Shown: piece after piece, positions 21,127 through 33,175 of the stretch | How positions within the stretch are numbered: the stretch's first letter is position 1 | Layout: each line of letters begins with the position of its first letter | Assembly: GCF_036323735.1 (NCBI RefSeq) | Contig: NC_086034.1 | Span: forward strand, 66,180,439 to 66,244,438 | DNA from: Rattus norvegicus | Taxonomy: Eukaryota; Chordata; Mammalia; Rodentia; Muridae | Direction: 5' to 3' | Length of the DNA: 64,000 nt | Made by a program: the position numbers and the translations under genes | The notes under the pieces: generated by a model | Seen by the model: the letters and a program-made list of their open reading frames with translations, nothing else | Told to the model about the DNA's origin: nothing | Database searches by the model: none

Positions 21127-24100
21127 ATGAGACTTGTTTACAGGTTCAAAGAATTTCAAATTGTCTCCTACAGATAGATTGATAACAGGATGTCTGGATT
21201 TAGAAACTAAGAATTCTTAAGACACTGCACAGAGTCAACAAGCTTAGTGAATTGTATCTAGGGAAACAACTGTCTTCATTGTATGTGTTCCACATACATG
21301 ATCAGGTACCCATTCGCTATCCTTTGATTGGGTGGTAATTCAGTGATTAACACCCTGATATTATTGATCTGTGCTATACTCGAGAACCACATTATTAAAT
21401 GTACTTATACCCTTATTGCACTACAGAAACGGTGGAACAGGATGGTTGTCATCTAACCCTTATGATAGCTTCTTTATTTGCTCTTTCACATATAGTCATC
21501 CTCCATTATTCTGAGGACATGCATCTTTTCCACCAGTACCAGCACACATTTAATAATCTCTTCTAATACAAAATGTAGCTCCTCACCGAAACTTTACAGT
21601 AATTCTTTGAGAAATTACTATCTTGTGTATAAAAAGCAAGGTTCCCAAGAACTATTTTAGTTGTCCATGGCCCTGTAGTTAGGTAATATTGAATTAACTC
21701 ATGTCTGTATACTTTCATGATGTGTCCTCTTGTATATAAACTATTCCAAAATGCTTGCCCCTAATGTACGTATTACTCCACATAAAGTCCAAGGTTTCCC
21801 CCGAGGTTATAGCAGGTTTACTAGTGTCAGAAAACTTTTTTAAATATTTAATATTTTAATATTTTTTTAATATTGTAATTATAGTATAGCAGTTACAAAT
21901 ATAGGTGACATAATGATCTTAAGGTGACAGAATCAGACTCACACCTTTGATGATTCAGTTGAGGTGGGAGTTAATGCTCCATTCATTTCTTGTCTGACTT
22001 AGATGTTTGCCCTTATTATAAAGACCAACTATATGTTATATCTACATCTTTCTATCAGATAGAGATATCCTTTTCTGCCTAGGTCAATGCAATACATGGC
22101 ATACTTTCTGAATGAGTTCTTGAAGAACATTGTTCCTACTTAGACTTACTGAATAGACCTTCACTTGCAATCTTGTTCATGGTGGCCTTGCTTGACCTGC
22201 CATTTCCTGACTGCAGCTACACAGAGACCCATTTCTAGAGTTAGAAGCTTCTCATATCCCACGTGGCCTCTGATTTCCTACTAGCATGCCACTTATACAC
22301 TAGGTGTTAGGGATAACACATAGGTTGATACATCTTTGTCCCCTTTGTCTTCAAATTAGGACTTTGTCCTAAGCTATCCTTGGTTGAGGGAAAATTAGTT
22401 TGCTACTTTAGTGGTCTCTTTTGTGAGAAATGACTGGTCCACCCTAAACTCTTCCCATGCATGTATCTTTCAGAGATCATTTCTCCTCTATGTTAACTTT
22501 AACTTTAATTTAGCATCTAGAAGATACATAATGGAATCACTTATGGTGTTCCCTAAATTTAAAGTATGTATCTAAGAGCTAAAGCATTCTGTAAACAATT
22601 AAATTATTAAATTGTTAAAGAATGACATCTAATCCTGTCAGGGAAATGGCAAGACCTAAGTATCTTTCAGAAGGCCTGGACTTGGGTTCACTGTACCTAG
22701 TAATACCTATAAATCAAGGTCATTGTTTAAATAACTTTTGTAAGCCATAATACAATCCACAAAAATAAGAAGAGCGATTTAATAAGAAAGAAAGTTGGCA
22801 AGATAACTTAAAATCATATTAATATTTTGCCCAGAGTTGAGAAGAAGAGAAGTTTCAGATTTTTCTACAAAATTTAGGAAGAGGCATGGGATTAGGTTAT
22901 GGTCATTGCTTTCTCCTGGTTTCAGTGGGGGTTGGGAGGTATCTTAAAGAAAGAAAATGATTACTTTGTAGAGGCAAGATTATGAGGATATAGGGCCAGG
23001 AAGACCATAGTAAAATGAGAATGGAGTTTAGTGAGATGGTAAATGGGTCTAATTATACACAGGCACAGGTTAAAGTAATCAGAAGGGAAGGAGCCCAATT
23101 ACGAAGTGAGCTCGATAACATAGATGGCCCAATAAAATCCAAAAATAAGCAGATAAAAATAGAAAGCTTTATATGAATTTCAGAGCAATTTAGAATGAGT
23201 ATTTCAGGTATGTTAGATGGAAATAGATAAAAATGAAGTTAAAGAGGTAGATTGGTTTCAAATAAAAGTGAAAGACATTTTGTATAATGAGTGGAGACAT
23301 ACTAGCCTCCTTCCTTCAGAGTCACCACTTTGTAAGTGCTTCTGAGTTATAGGGCAAGAATTATTGAGGGAGAAGTCCATCAAAATGAAGCCAGAATAGA
23401 GTCAATCACTGCATTTGTCAAGCCATCTTAAAGGATGTTTTGTCAGAATCATTTGAAGGTAAAGTTTAACAGTTGGGTAATTTAGCAGAGATAGTCAGTA
23501 TTGAATGGTGAGCTCACCACAATCCTGGTGGTGGCTTATGGGTCTTGGTTTCACCAAGACATACAGCTGTGCACACAGAAGCTTTCAGACCTATTGGTGC
23601 AGAATTGCACCTACATCACTGATTGCTCCTGTGAGGCCCACTTGATACAGTGGTGATAGGAATCCTGAAAATAAGACAACCATTCCCTCTGGCTGATAAT
23701 TTGAAGGAAACTCACAAAAGGGAGTCACTGAAGATGGTTCTTCCTTCTACCTGTGCTCCCAGCTCCATATTCTTGTTTTTCTTCTACAAAGAAAGGTGGA
23801 TATTTGCATTTTAGGGGGCTAAGGAGGACAGGAGAAGAAGAGGTGGAGTTAACTTCCAATTTGTGACTGGTTTATGCCAAAGGCCAGGGTCCTGCCACTC
23901 TCCAAATGAAACACCTCTGTCTCACAGAGCCTGTATGAGTGTGTCTCTGTTCAGGGTTTCTGAACTTTAAGATTCTCATCTCCTGAGAGGATGTCTGTCA
24001 TTCCAGCACCAGACATCTTCCCCAGAGAGCAAGAAGGGTGTCCAGAGTCTACCTTAGATTCTTAGCATATCCTATTTCATTTGATTCTAAAATTTTTACT

Positions 24101-25684
24101 GTCGTTCTTATTTAGAAATGAAAACGAAGAAATGAACAAAAACTTACCCCTAAAAAATGGGCAAAAAATTTCTACATACACCTTCCCCTTTGAAAAATCA
24201 AAGTCAGTTTAACTCAACATTTATTAACTAATACATACTATGATTTATATACTTTTGCATGGAAAAGGAATTGGCACTCACTGTGGACAATTTGACAAGG
24301 TCCTTAGAAAGAGAGATCAACAAATTTACGGCACTGGTGCTCTACTACTATGGCCCTGTATGGTACAGCAGTGCCCTGGGCAGCATCACACAGTCAATGT
24401 TAATCACTGGCTAGGAGGTCATTACGATGTGTGGCTATTGAGCAAATGTCCCTGTGTTTCACATCAGGATTGAAAAGTCTCTGATGTGCATCAGCTGAGG
24501 CACAATAATCACCTGTGTAGGTGCTCATTCGGAAGCTCTGAACTCTTCCGTGTTTGGAAGCTCTTGGCTTCAGTGGAGATGGGGGAAAGGAAGCTGGCAA
24601 TGGAATGTGCATTGTTTTCCATTAACAGGAACTAGATGAATGGGGAATTCATTCACAAGCTTTGTAGTGCACTTGCCTATGTAAGAGAGGCCTATTTCCC
24701 ACACAACCCTTCTACTTTTGTCTTACACCATTTTCTCTTGAGAGCTGAAATGCCTTTTTATTTCAGCTACGTCAGACACATTCATGAAACCTCAGCCCTG
24801 TGGAAGTCTAGCCATCACTTCCTTATGCTAGCTGTGTTGCAAAGCTAGGTTTAGAATAACTAAGAGTCTTTTTTTTAATGGTTTAAACATTTTCCTTGTG
24901 ACAGCTGTATGTTTTCAGCATTGCTTGGAGAAAATATAAAACAACAAACTGTTTCCTCCCCTTCTATTTGGTGACAAACAGTGACATGTAAGAGCCTGGG
25001 ACTGTTCTCTAGAATCTGTGTTTTATCTGCACTTGAAAGCTCAGCCACTAAGGAGGAAGGTAGAGAGGAGTCAAAACAGATCACTCATTTCTGATCAGTC
25101 TTTTGGGACAGTAACAAGTCTAGACTATTGAAACAAGAGGGCAGTGTCCGTCCTGGTTGGAACTAATTAATATCAGGACCCGGTGAAAACAGTACTGTGA
25201 ACCCTGGGGGCTAATAGCAAAGGAAACTTAACTTTCTCCATGGTTCCACACTAATAAGTAGTCAGTAACCCCCAAAGCTCTTCCTCCAGATATTCAAGCA
25301 ATGCCATTCACTATGTTGTAGCCAAAATTGGTCTTTGAGATTTTTTTCTGTCTTTAGGGCAAGACATTTGGTTTTATGTTTTATGCGTAAAGATCAAGAG
25401 TAGATCCAGTAATAATAATTTATAATTATTTTAATATTTAGAACAAGAAACATAGGGTTCAGTAGCATCTTATGCTATGTTAGAGCTTAGCTAGAGGTAC
25501 AACTGTGGCTCCCCATGAGCATATACTGTAGATATTTAGACAGCAACGATGAAAGAAGCAATATGTAGACTCAGGCAAGTCCGGAACTAAGTCCTAGGTT
25601 CCTGAAGGATGGACATTGAGGTGGGGCTCACAGTTCTGCACTCATGGAGATAGTAATAAGACTAGAACTGAAAATCAATAGGGA
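21127..25684. other. Long mostly unique stretch, no gene recognised
   Basis: About 4.5 kb without a repeat or exon that I can support. A very AT-rich patch lies at 21837-21890. The stretch 23500-23820 is more GC-balanced than its surroundings and might be an old repeat, unassigned. Frames at 24240-24473 and 24636-24848 have no family features. Confidence 0.4.
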
Positions 25685-25889
25685 GTTTTTCCGGTGGCAC
25701 ATGACTGTAATATTAGCTAGGCGGAAGGCTGTGGAAAGATTGCGAAGTCAAGGTCTGCATGAATGCCATAGTGATACTGACCTCAAAATTAAAAACCAAA
25801 CAAAACACAAAAGTTTGTGTGAAGTTCAGTGGCAGAGTACTTTCTCTGCATGAGTGAGCCCCTACATCTAATCTCTAGCACCATGGGGA
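25685..25889 (+). mobile_element. Composite B1-like plus ID-like SINE (degenerate)
   Basis: The left part (ggtggcacatgactgtaata to about 25790) is B1-like. It is followed by a lysine-rich A-stretch and an ID-like segment with gttcagtggcagagtac (about 25828) and an altered B box near ctctagcacc (about 25874). The element ends at the (GA)n tract. It resembles composite rodent SINEs of the B4/ID-B1 kind, but the exact family is uncertain. Confidence 0.55.
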
Positions 25890-25893
25890 AAGA

Positions 25894-25936
<43 letters not shown>
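25890..25936. repeat. (GA)n microsatellite
   Basis: About 22 GA units with one interruption near the start, at the 3' end of a degenerate SINE. Confidence 0.97.
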
Positions 25937-25938
<2 letters not shown>

Positions 25939-26869
25939 CCAGTGCTCAGGTTCCTTTTGTGAAATGGTTCTGAACATCCACAGGACAGAGACCAACATGT
26001 CCTCACACATCTACTCCTAGAAGCAGAGCAGAGAATCCAGAAAACAGCCTAATGTTTTTGAAGTTGTCACAGGAAGTTTGGCTGCTACACGGTGGGGTGG
26101 TTTTGTTTTAAAATACACCCAAAGTGACAGACGATGGCTGATGCTGGCAAGGACAGTGCAGTCTGTGTTTGTGAAATGCTTACTTCCTTTTGAACTTCCA
26201 TATTTACAGAGTATCTCCTTTTAAGGCACATCCTTTTTTGTCTCATTGTCTCCATGCTCCTTAATCCATCACTTAATATATGATTTCCTACTGGACTCCT
26301 TGATCAATACGCATGGCTATTTCCATTACGTGTAGAAGCTGAAAGGGTCCTTGGCTGGTCATCCAGTTTAATTGAATCATGACTGTGCTTTTGGCACAAT
26401 TTTAATTTTATGAATAGAAGACAAAATTTCCCACTATGTTTTGCAGTTTCTCCAATGCAGGTAAGCAGTTATGTCTTTTGGGTGTGGTCCAGGGACTTAA
26501 CTTGTGCATGTGTTTAAAAATGGCATATTGCAAAGTCCTAATGGTTGTTCTTTTTGTATGAAATGTACAGTAATACATGAATGATATTTTATGTGTTGGC
26601 TTTTGAGAACAGATGTTTGAGACCTTACATTTCAGAGCTCAAATGCCTTTGCTGGTTTTACTAAATTGTCTCTCAGGTTTCAATTTACAAGTGACTCATT
26701 GGAAAGCAAACTGTGGAACCCTTTTGTGGTAACCCTGATGCTACTCCGAAGTACGGGTCTTATATGTTTTCTTTCTTTCAACTCATACTTACCCTTCTAA
26801 AAAAAATTACAGTACGCATGCACCAAAGTGATAGCATGCTGTAGAATTCTTATTTTCATGTTCCTGCAA
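25937..26869. other. Unassigned sequence
   Basis: No gene or repeat recognised. Confidence 0.4.
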
Positions 26870-27420
26870 CTTTTTCCAGGGAATCAAAGAACTTAGTACC
26901 CAAACACTCCCATATACCCCTCCCGCTTCTCCCTCAAATTTATGGCCTCTTTACCTATCAGTTATTTAATTCATATATTTTTCCCATCAGTTATTTCATT
27001 CATATATAATTTGTTCATATATATTCATAAGTATAACCTAGTAAAGAGCCCATACAATGATACTTGTGTGTCTGTTTTTATACATATTATATTTCATTCC
27101 TATTATAATGACTATTTGACATTGGACAACCAATTAGCATACTCTTCCATGGGAAGCACTGTCTCTACCATTCCTAGCTCTCTTCAGTTGCCTGTAGTTC
27201 TTTGTGTAGAGAAGAGGTCACATGAGCTTTTTCCTATGCAGTTCAGCATGTTTGTTGGTGTCCTTATCCAGCTCACTTTTGGACAGTCATGTTGGTGATA
27301 GATTATGCTATAAATCCTGATATTACTAGGAGACACACTCTCTCAGCAGACTTCCTAATCATCTGACTCTTACAAAATACACTGTTTCTTAACAACCCAC
27401 TGAAACTGACAATTTTACAA
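26870..27420 (-). mobile_element. Old L1 (Lx-type) 3' UTR, antisense
   Basis: Complement of an old rodent L1 3' UTR, 3' end at left. Blocks in order: attggacaaccaattagcat (about 27121), cagttgcctgtagttctttg (about 27185), ggacagtcatgttggtgat (about 27281) and ctaggagacacactctctcagc (about 27328). It shares these blocks with 13625-14180. The frame 26942-27298 is UTR noise. Confidence 0.7.
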
Positions 27421-27435
27421 TTTTTTCCAAAAGAT

Positions 27436-27467
27436 TGGCATTGTTGCATTTTAAATTGTTTGGGAGA
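27436..27467 (+). mobile_element. B1-like SINE, left part (interrupted by L1)
   Basis: The segment from ggcattgttgc to tttgggaga resembles the B1 start (ggcatggtggc ... cttgggagg). The remainder resumes at 30068 after the L1. The bases 27453-27467 are also the left target-site duplication of that L1. Confidence 0.6.
27453..27467. repeat. L1 target-site duplication, left copy
   Basis: The 15-mer aaattgtttgggaga occurs here and again at 30053-30067, flanking the L1. The bases before it (tt, then aaat) fit the complement of the L1 endonuclease site TTTT/A. Confidence 0.95.
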
Positions 27468-27468
27468 A

Positions 27469-29337
27469 CTAAAATCAGGGACTAGACAAGGCTGCCCACT
27501 CTCTCCCTACTTATTCAATATAGTTCTTGAAGTTCTAGCCAGAGCAATCAGACAACAAAAGGAGGTCAAGGGGATACAGATCGGAAAAGAAGAAGTCAAA
27601 ATATCACTATTTGCAGATGATATGATAGTATATTTAAGTGATCCCAAAAGTTCCACCAGAGAACTACTAAAGCTGATAAACAACTTCAGCAAAGTGGCTG
27701 GGTATAAAATTGACTCAAATAAATCAGTAGCTTTCCTCTACACAAAAGAGAAACAAGCCGAGAAAGAAATTAGGGAAACGACACCCTTCATAATAGACCC
27801 AAATAATATAAAGTACCTCGGTGTGACTTTAACCAAGCAAGTAAAATATTTGTACAATAAGAACTTCAAGACTCTGAAGAAAGAAATTGAAGAAGACCTC
27901 AGAAGATGGAAAGATCTCCCATGCTCATGGATTGGCAGGATTAATATAGTAAAAATGGCCATTTTACCAAAAGCAATCTACAGATTCAATGCAATCCCCA
28001 TCAAAATACCAATCCAATTCTTCAAAGAGTTAGACAGAACAATTTGCAAATTCATCTGGAATAACAAAAAACCCAGGATAGCTAAAACTATCCTCAACAA
28101 TAAAAGGACTTCAGGGGGAATCACTATCCCTGAACTCAAGCAGTATTACAGAGCAATAGTGATTAAAAACTGCATGGTATTGGTACAGAGACAGACAGAT
28201 AGACCAATGGAATAGAATTGAAGACCCAGACATGAACCCACACACCTATGGGCACTTGATTTTTGACAAAGGAGCCAAAACCATCCAATGGAAAAAAGAT
28301 AGCATTTTCAGCTAATGGTGCTGGTTCAACTGGAGGTCAACATGTAGAAGAATGCAGATCGATCCATGCTTATCACCCTGTACAAAGCTTAAGTCCAAGT
28401 GGATCAAGGACCTCCACACCAAACCAGACACACTCAAACTAATAGAAGAAAAACTAGGGAAGCATCTGGAACACATGGGCACTGGAAAAAATTTCCTGAA
28501 CAAAACACCGATGGCTTATGCTCTAAGATCAAGAATCGACAAATGGGATCTCATAAAATTGCAAAGCTTCTGTAAGGCAAATGACACTGTGGTTAGGACA
28601 AAACGGCAACCAACAGATTGGGAAAAGATCTTTACCAATCCTACAAGAGATAGAGGCCTTATATCCAAAATATACAAAGAACTCAAGAAGTTAGACCGCA
28701 GGGAGACAAATAACCCTATTAAAAATGGGGTTCAGAGCTAAACAAAGAATTCACAGCTGAGGAATGCCGAATGGCTGAGAAACACCTAAAGAAATGTTCA
28801 ACATCTTTAGTCATAAGGGAAATGCAAATCAAAACAGCCCTAAGATTTCACCTCACACCAGTGAGAATGGCTAAGATCAAAAACTCAGGTGACAGCAAAT
28901 GCTGGCGAGGATGCAGAGAAAGAGGAACACTCCTCCATTGTTGGTTGGTTTGCAGACTGGTACAACCATTCTGGAAATCAGTCTGGAGGTTCCTCAGAAA
29001 ATTGGACATTGAACTGCCTGAGGATCCAGCTATACCTCTCTTGGGCATATACCCACAAGATGCCGCAACATATAAAAAAGACACGTGCTCCACTATGTTC
29101 ATCGCAGCCTTATTTATAATAGCCAGAAGCTGGAAAGAACCCAGATGCCCTTCAACAGAGGAATGGATACAGAAAATGTGGTACATCTACACAATGGAAT
29201 ATTACTCAGCTATCAAAAACAATGACTTTATGAAATTCGTGGGCAAATGGTTGGAACTGGAAAATATCATCCTGAATGAGCTAACCCAATCACAGAAAGA
29301 CATACATGGTATGCACTCATTGATAAGTGGCTATTAG
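27469..29337 (+). pseudogene. L1 ORF2 C-terminal part (RT core to C-terminus), disrupted
   Basis: Three successive frames together cover the ORF2 C-terminal half. The first (to 28215) begins in the RT region with SGTRQGCPLSPYLFN, carries the active-site FADDM at 27610-27624 and the ILPKAIYRFN block, then ends after an extra A in the run at 28165-28169. The next segment has an in-frame TAA at 28313-28315, then is open at 28352-28741 until one A is missing in the run at 28721-28725. The third (28771-29337) carries the Cys/His motif C-X3-C-X7-H-X4-C (28900-28953) and ends in LISGY, the usual ORF2 terminus. In a complete L1 this protein nicks target DNA and reverse transcribes L1 RNA. This copy lacks the endonuclease and is broken. 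Confidence 0.96.
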
Positions 29338-30040
29338 CCCAAATGCTTGAATTACCCTAGATTCCTAGAACAAATGAAACTCAAGACGAATGATCAAAAT
29401 GTGAATGCTTCACTCCTTCTTTAAAAGGGGAACAAGAATACCCTTGGCAGGGAAGAGAGAGTCAAAGATTAAAACAGAGACTGAAGGAACACCCATTCAG
29501 AGCCTGCCCCACATGTGGCCAATACATATACAGCCACCCAATTAGACAAGATGGATGAAGCAAAGAAGTGCAGACCGACAGGAGCCGGATGTAGATTGCT
29601 CCTGAGAGACACAGCCAGAATACAGCAAATACAGAGGAGAATGCCAGCAGCAAACCACTGAACTGAGAATAGGACCCCCGTTGAAGGAATCAGAGAAAGA
29701 ACTGGAAGAGCTTGAAGGGGCTCGAGACCCCATATGTACAACAATGCCAAGCAACCAGAGCTTCCAGGGACTAAGCCACTACCTAAAGACTATACATGGA
29801 CTGACCGTGGGCTCAACCTCATAGGTAGCAATGAATAGCCTAGTAAGAGCACCAGTGGAAGGGGAAGCCCTGGGTCCTGCTAAGACTGAACCCCCAGTGA
29901 ACTAGACTGTTGGGGGGAGGACAGCAATGGGGGGAGGATGGGGAGGGGAACACCCATAAGGAAAGGGAGGGGGGAGAGCTATGTTTGCCCGGATACCGGG
30001 AAAGGGAATAACACTCGAAATGTATATAAGAAATACTCAA
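29338..30040 (+). mobile_element. 3' UTR of the 27.5-kb L1
   Basis: Follows the ORF2 stop directly. It contains a conserved block around ggagcttgaaggggctcgag-like sequence (about 29706-29724) and a G-rich tract (29905-29975). The end has aatgtatataagaaatactcaagttaataaa-type sequence supplying the poly(A) signal region. Parts of it match the antisense fragment at 5781-6245. Confidence 0.93.
29905..29975 (+). other. G-rich tract, G-quadruplex candidate in L1 3' UTR
   Basis: Several runs of four to six G within about 70 bases (around 29911, 29930, 29940, 29945, 29966 and 29970). Murine L1 3' UTRs are known to carry such a tract. The fold is inferred. Confidence 0.8.
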
Positions 30041-30052
30041 GTTAATAAAAAA

Positions 30053-30067
30053 AAATTGTTTGGGAGA
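30053..30067. repeat. L1 target-site duplication, right copy
   Basis: Exact copy of 27453-27467 directly after the L1 A-tail. Confidence 0.95.
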
Positions 30068-30170
30068 CTGAGGAATTGGGTTTGTCGGTTAAGGCCAGCC
30101 TGGGTTACATTGTGAGTTTCGGGTTACCTTAGCTATGAAGTGAGACTATCTGGAGAAAAAAAGAGAGTGA
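30068..30170 (+). mobile_element. B1-like SINE, right part
   Basis: Continues the B1 begun at 27436: ctgaggaattggg, then aaggccagcctgggttacat (about 30090), the most diagnostic B1 block, then a diverged end with gagactatctggagaaaaaaa. Confidence 0.75.
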
Positions 30171-30285
30171 AACAGATTGAAGGAAGGTTGATAGGCAAAA
30201 AGAATGAAGAAGAGAGAGGGGGTGAGAGAAGATTAAAAAGTTGAAGAGGGGGAAGAGGAGGAGGAGGAGAAAGAGGAGAGACTGA
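30158..30285. repeat. Purine-rich tract after B1
   Basis: Mostly A and G, with GAG/GGA triplets at 30245-30285. Probably an expanded SINE tail. Confidence 0.7.
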
Positions 30286-32887
30286 AATTAGCATTAAGAC
30301 CACAAAGAAACAAACCATAACTCCAGTAATGTTCTGGATGAGAAGAACAGAAAATAAGAATAGACCCTAAAATTTATTTAATTATCTACTTAGGGAATAC
30401 AGATTGTTGACAAACAAGGCATGGAAGGAAAAATCTTCTTTTTGCAGAGGACCACTTAAACTTTTATAATACCAGCAAACATTTTCATTGATTAATTGTT
30501 GAACATTATAACAGACAATATGTTTTTTGACAATTCTGATCTGGAACAGAAATCGAGTTATATGTGCCTCAGGGATAGGGATGACTTAGAAGTCGTCTGA
30601 TTTAATACATCAATACTTCAATTGTTTAACATTCTATATAAAATAGAACATTGTACCAAGTCTTTTATTTTTTAATTCTATCTATATATCTATAGTATAG
30701 AAATAACAGTATCTATAGTACAGGAATAGCATATGTGTATTGTTACATAAAAATGTTAAAAACAAATAATCTGACCAAAAGAGGAGACCTTATAAGATTG
30801 GTGGATTAAATATAAGGAAATACTCTTAGTTATTAATAATATATAATATATGATATATTGCATATATTATAATATCCATATAGCTATAAGACTAGAGCTA
30901 GATTAATAGCATTATATACGTCATATGGGGAGGACAATGATGAAGACATAGTAGTAGAGAGGCTATGCTTGGAATTACAGACACGACTACTCCGAATATT
31001 GTGTTTGTCCCCAGTATATTAGGCTTGCTGGAAAATTTTACTTCTATCTGTCACTCCAGAAGCTCATATTTGTACATCGTTTTGTAACTTATACATTTTC
31101 ATATATTTTACATTATACTATAAATGCTATCGATTGGAGCTGTGGTTCCTAACAAGAGAACAGTGCTCCATTTGAGGTGTTTTAACATACGGATAGGAAT
31201 TTTTTTTTACCACAATGATTAGTAAAGGAATGGATGCCAGATGCCCTGTCAATGTATTTGAAAATCTTGCTCAGAAAGAAATTACCCTGCTTCTCATAAA
31301 ATGCTTGAGCGACTCTCTGGATTTGCATGTAAGTGAACAACCTGTTCATAATTGCCTGAGCTGAGATTTAATTTCTCCTTAGTTATAAACACAAAGTGCT
31401 ATTTCCACCATTTTAGCATGCTCTGAGCTTTCCAGAAAGACACTCCTGTAAATTGATCGTATTTCACGTCCGTTGGTTCAGGAGTTCTCAGAGATGCTCT
31501 GCCTTTCAGGATAGATGACATGTCCAAAGGCCACTCTGCCTGTGCTCCTTCAGTTACGAATGCCAAGTCACCCATCAGTTGTCCACAGCTTCTGTTGTCA
31601 TATTACTGACAATCGTCATGGACGCAGGCATCAAGTACTTTATTAAAATTTCCACTGCATTTCTTCATTTATTATAATGAATAATAAATGCCTTTCTTTT
31701 ATTCCAAGTGATCATCCTTTTATGTCTCTTTCATTTATACTTAGGGAATTACTATTGATATTTAAATCATGTATAGTATAGGTAGATTACATTCTCTAAA
31801 TTTTGAAAATTAATTTAACTAGAATTTATAGATGATATAACCTACAATAGCTTGTGGTAATGAAAGAGAATTAATATATATTAATTGAGAAGGTAGGGCC
31901 ACTGTAGAAAATTCCCACACCTGGTAGCGCAGATAGAATTTTCAGATGATCGGATGCATGACCCATGATTCAGGGAAGGATATTATAGCATACATAGTTA
32001 TGAATGTAAGCCTGTAGTAAAGGTCTTAATTTTATTCCTTGAGAACTGTTCTGCTAAGGATTTTCATTCGATGTTATCTAATGTCAAGGCCACTTCTTCA
32101 TTGTAAGCAGACCCTTCCTGGGGCTCCTTCCTTCTTCACTGCCAGTCTATAAGCAAGGTAGGCATTGCAAAATTATACAATATAATCATTAATTTGACAG
32201 TCATCTTTACTATATTCTACTACTAATGACAAGTGACAGATTCCATTTTTTTATCAAGCTAAGAGGATTATCAAACAAAGCATGGTGGTTAGCACGCAAA
32301 GAAAATAGGGGACCATCAATCTAGCCCAACCAGCTTCTGTGACAGTAGTAGATGGAGAGACTGAACTCTCGTGTTCTAGGTAGTAGCTAAAAGTGTTTCC
32401 GTAGTTGCTTAAAAGTTACTTTATCTCTCATTTGGAAGGCCATTAAACGCAGAGAGAATGGAGACCTAGTTGAATAGCAAAGAAGTGTTTTTAGACTGTG
32501 AAGTACTTGGTCACTTCATGTGTATTTAAGTAATGAGGTTTTCTGCAGCATTGTGTATAGTAATGTAGTTATGCATCATCTTCATTTCATATAACTCAAC
32601 CTCTTTCTATCAGATGACCAGCTGGAAGGAGGAATTAGAATGGAGAAAGGGACATACTTATATTTCAATGAAAACGTAAGAAAATAAGAGAGGAAACATT
32701 TTAAGATTTAAGTGTTATACTTATGCTGTGTTTATTGAGCACCCACTGTGTGTTAGGCATCATACAATGTACTAATTTATAGTTATGTGTGTGCACACAT
32801 GGATGTATGACTGTCAGTATAATGCAGGAGTATATCTGCCACAATACAATTTGAGTATGGAAGTCAGAGGACAACTCATCGGGAACA

Positions 32888-32889
<2 letters not shown>
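30286..32889. other. Mostly unique AT-rich stretch
   Basis: No gene recognised. It contains very AT-rich patches (30675-30725 and 30825-30890). The stretch 31260-31500 looks non-repetitive and includes an octamer-like atttgcat (about 31321). Coding evidence is absent. Confidence 0.4.
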
Positions 32890-32952
<63 letters not shown>

Positions 32953-32959
32953 CTCTCTC
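32890..32959. repeat. (TC)n microsatellite
   Basis: About 30 TC units, then cccctctctc. It keeps artificial Arg/Glu and Ser/Leu frames open on the two strands (32701-32961, 32785-32970). Confidence 0.98.
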
Positions 32960-33175
32960 ATTGTTTTTGAGGCAGGAGCTTTTTCTTGCTTGCCTACTGT
33001 GCTAGTCCTAAGTCCTTGGCAATTTTCTTATCTCTGCCTCTGATCCACCTGGGAATACAGATGTATACCACAACATACAAATTTTCATATGAATTCTGGG
33101 GAGCAAATATACATCATCCAGCTTTTCTGACCATGACTATTTAGCTGTTGTACTATCTTGTAGGCCCCTTGTAAT
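32960..33175 (-). mobile_element. Antisense B1/B4-like SINE (degenerate)
   Basis: The block ctctgcctctgatccacctgggaatacagatgtatacca (about 33035) resembles the complement of the B1 5' region. The material before the (TC)n, ggaagtcagaggacaactca (about 32859), resembles an antisense B2/B3 type. Boundaries and family are uncertain. Confidence 0.45.

Larger units (their letters stand above)
27468..30052 (+). mobile_element. 5'-truncated L1 (rat L1 type) with intact 3' end
   Basis: About 2.6 kb. It starts within the ORF2 reverse-transcriptase coding region, continues to the natural ORF2 stop (29337) and the complete 3' UTR with its G-rich tract, and ends in aataaaaaaaa. Perfect 15-bp duplications flank it. 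It is the youngest-looking L1 here, with only three ORF2 lesions seen. Because the 5' end is missing, it has no promoter, ORF1 or endonuclease and cannot move by itself. Confidence 0.97.

Noticed and set aside
24120..24180. A-rich patch resembling an L1 ORF2 segment (cctaaaaaatgggcaaaa)
   Set aside because: Too short and low in complexity to call.
27460..28215. 251-residue reverse-transcriptase-like frame as a host gene
   Set aside because: It is the ORF2 part of a truncated L1 with flanking target duplications and 3' UTR.
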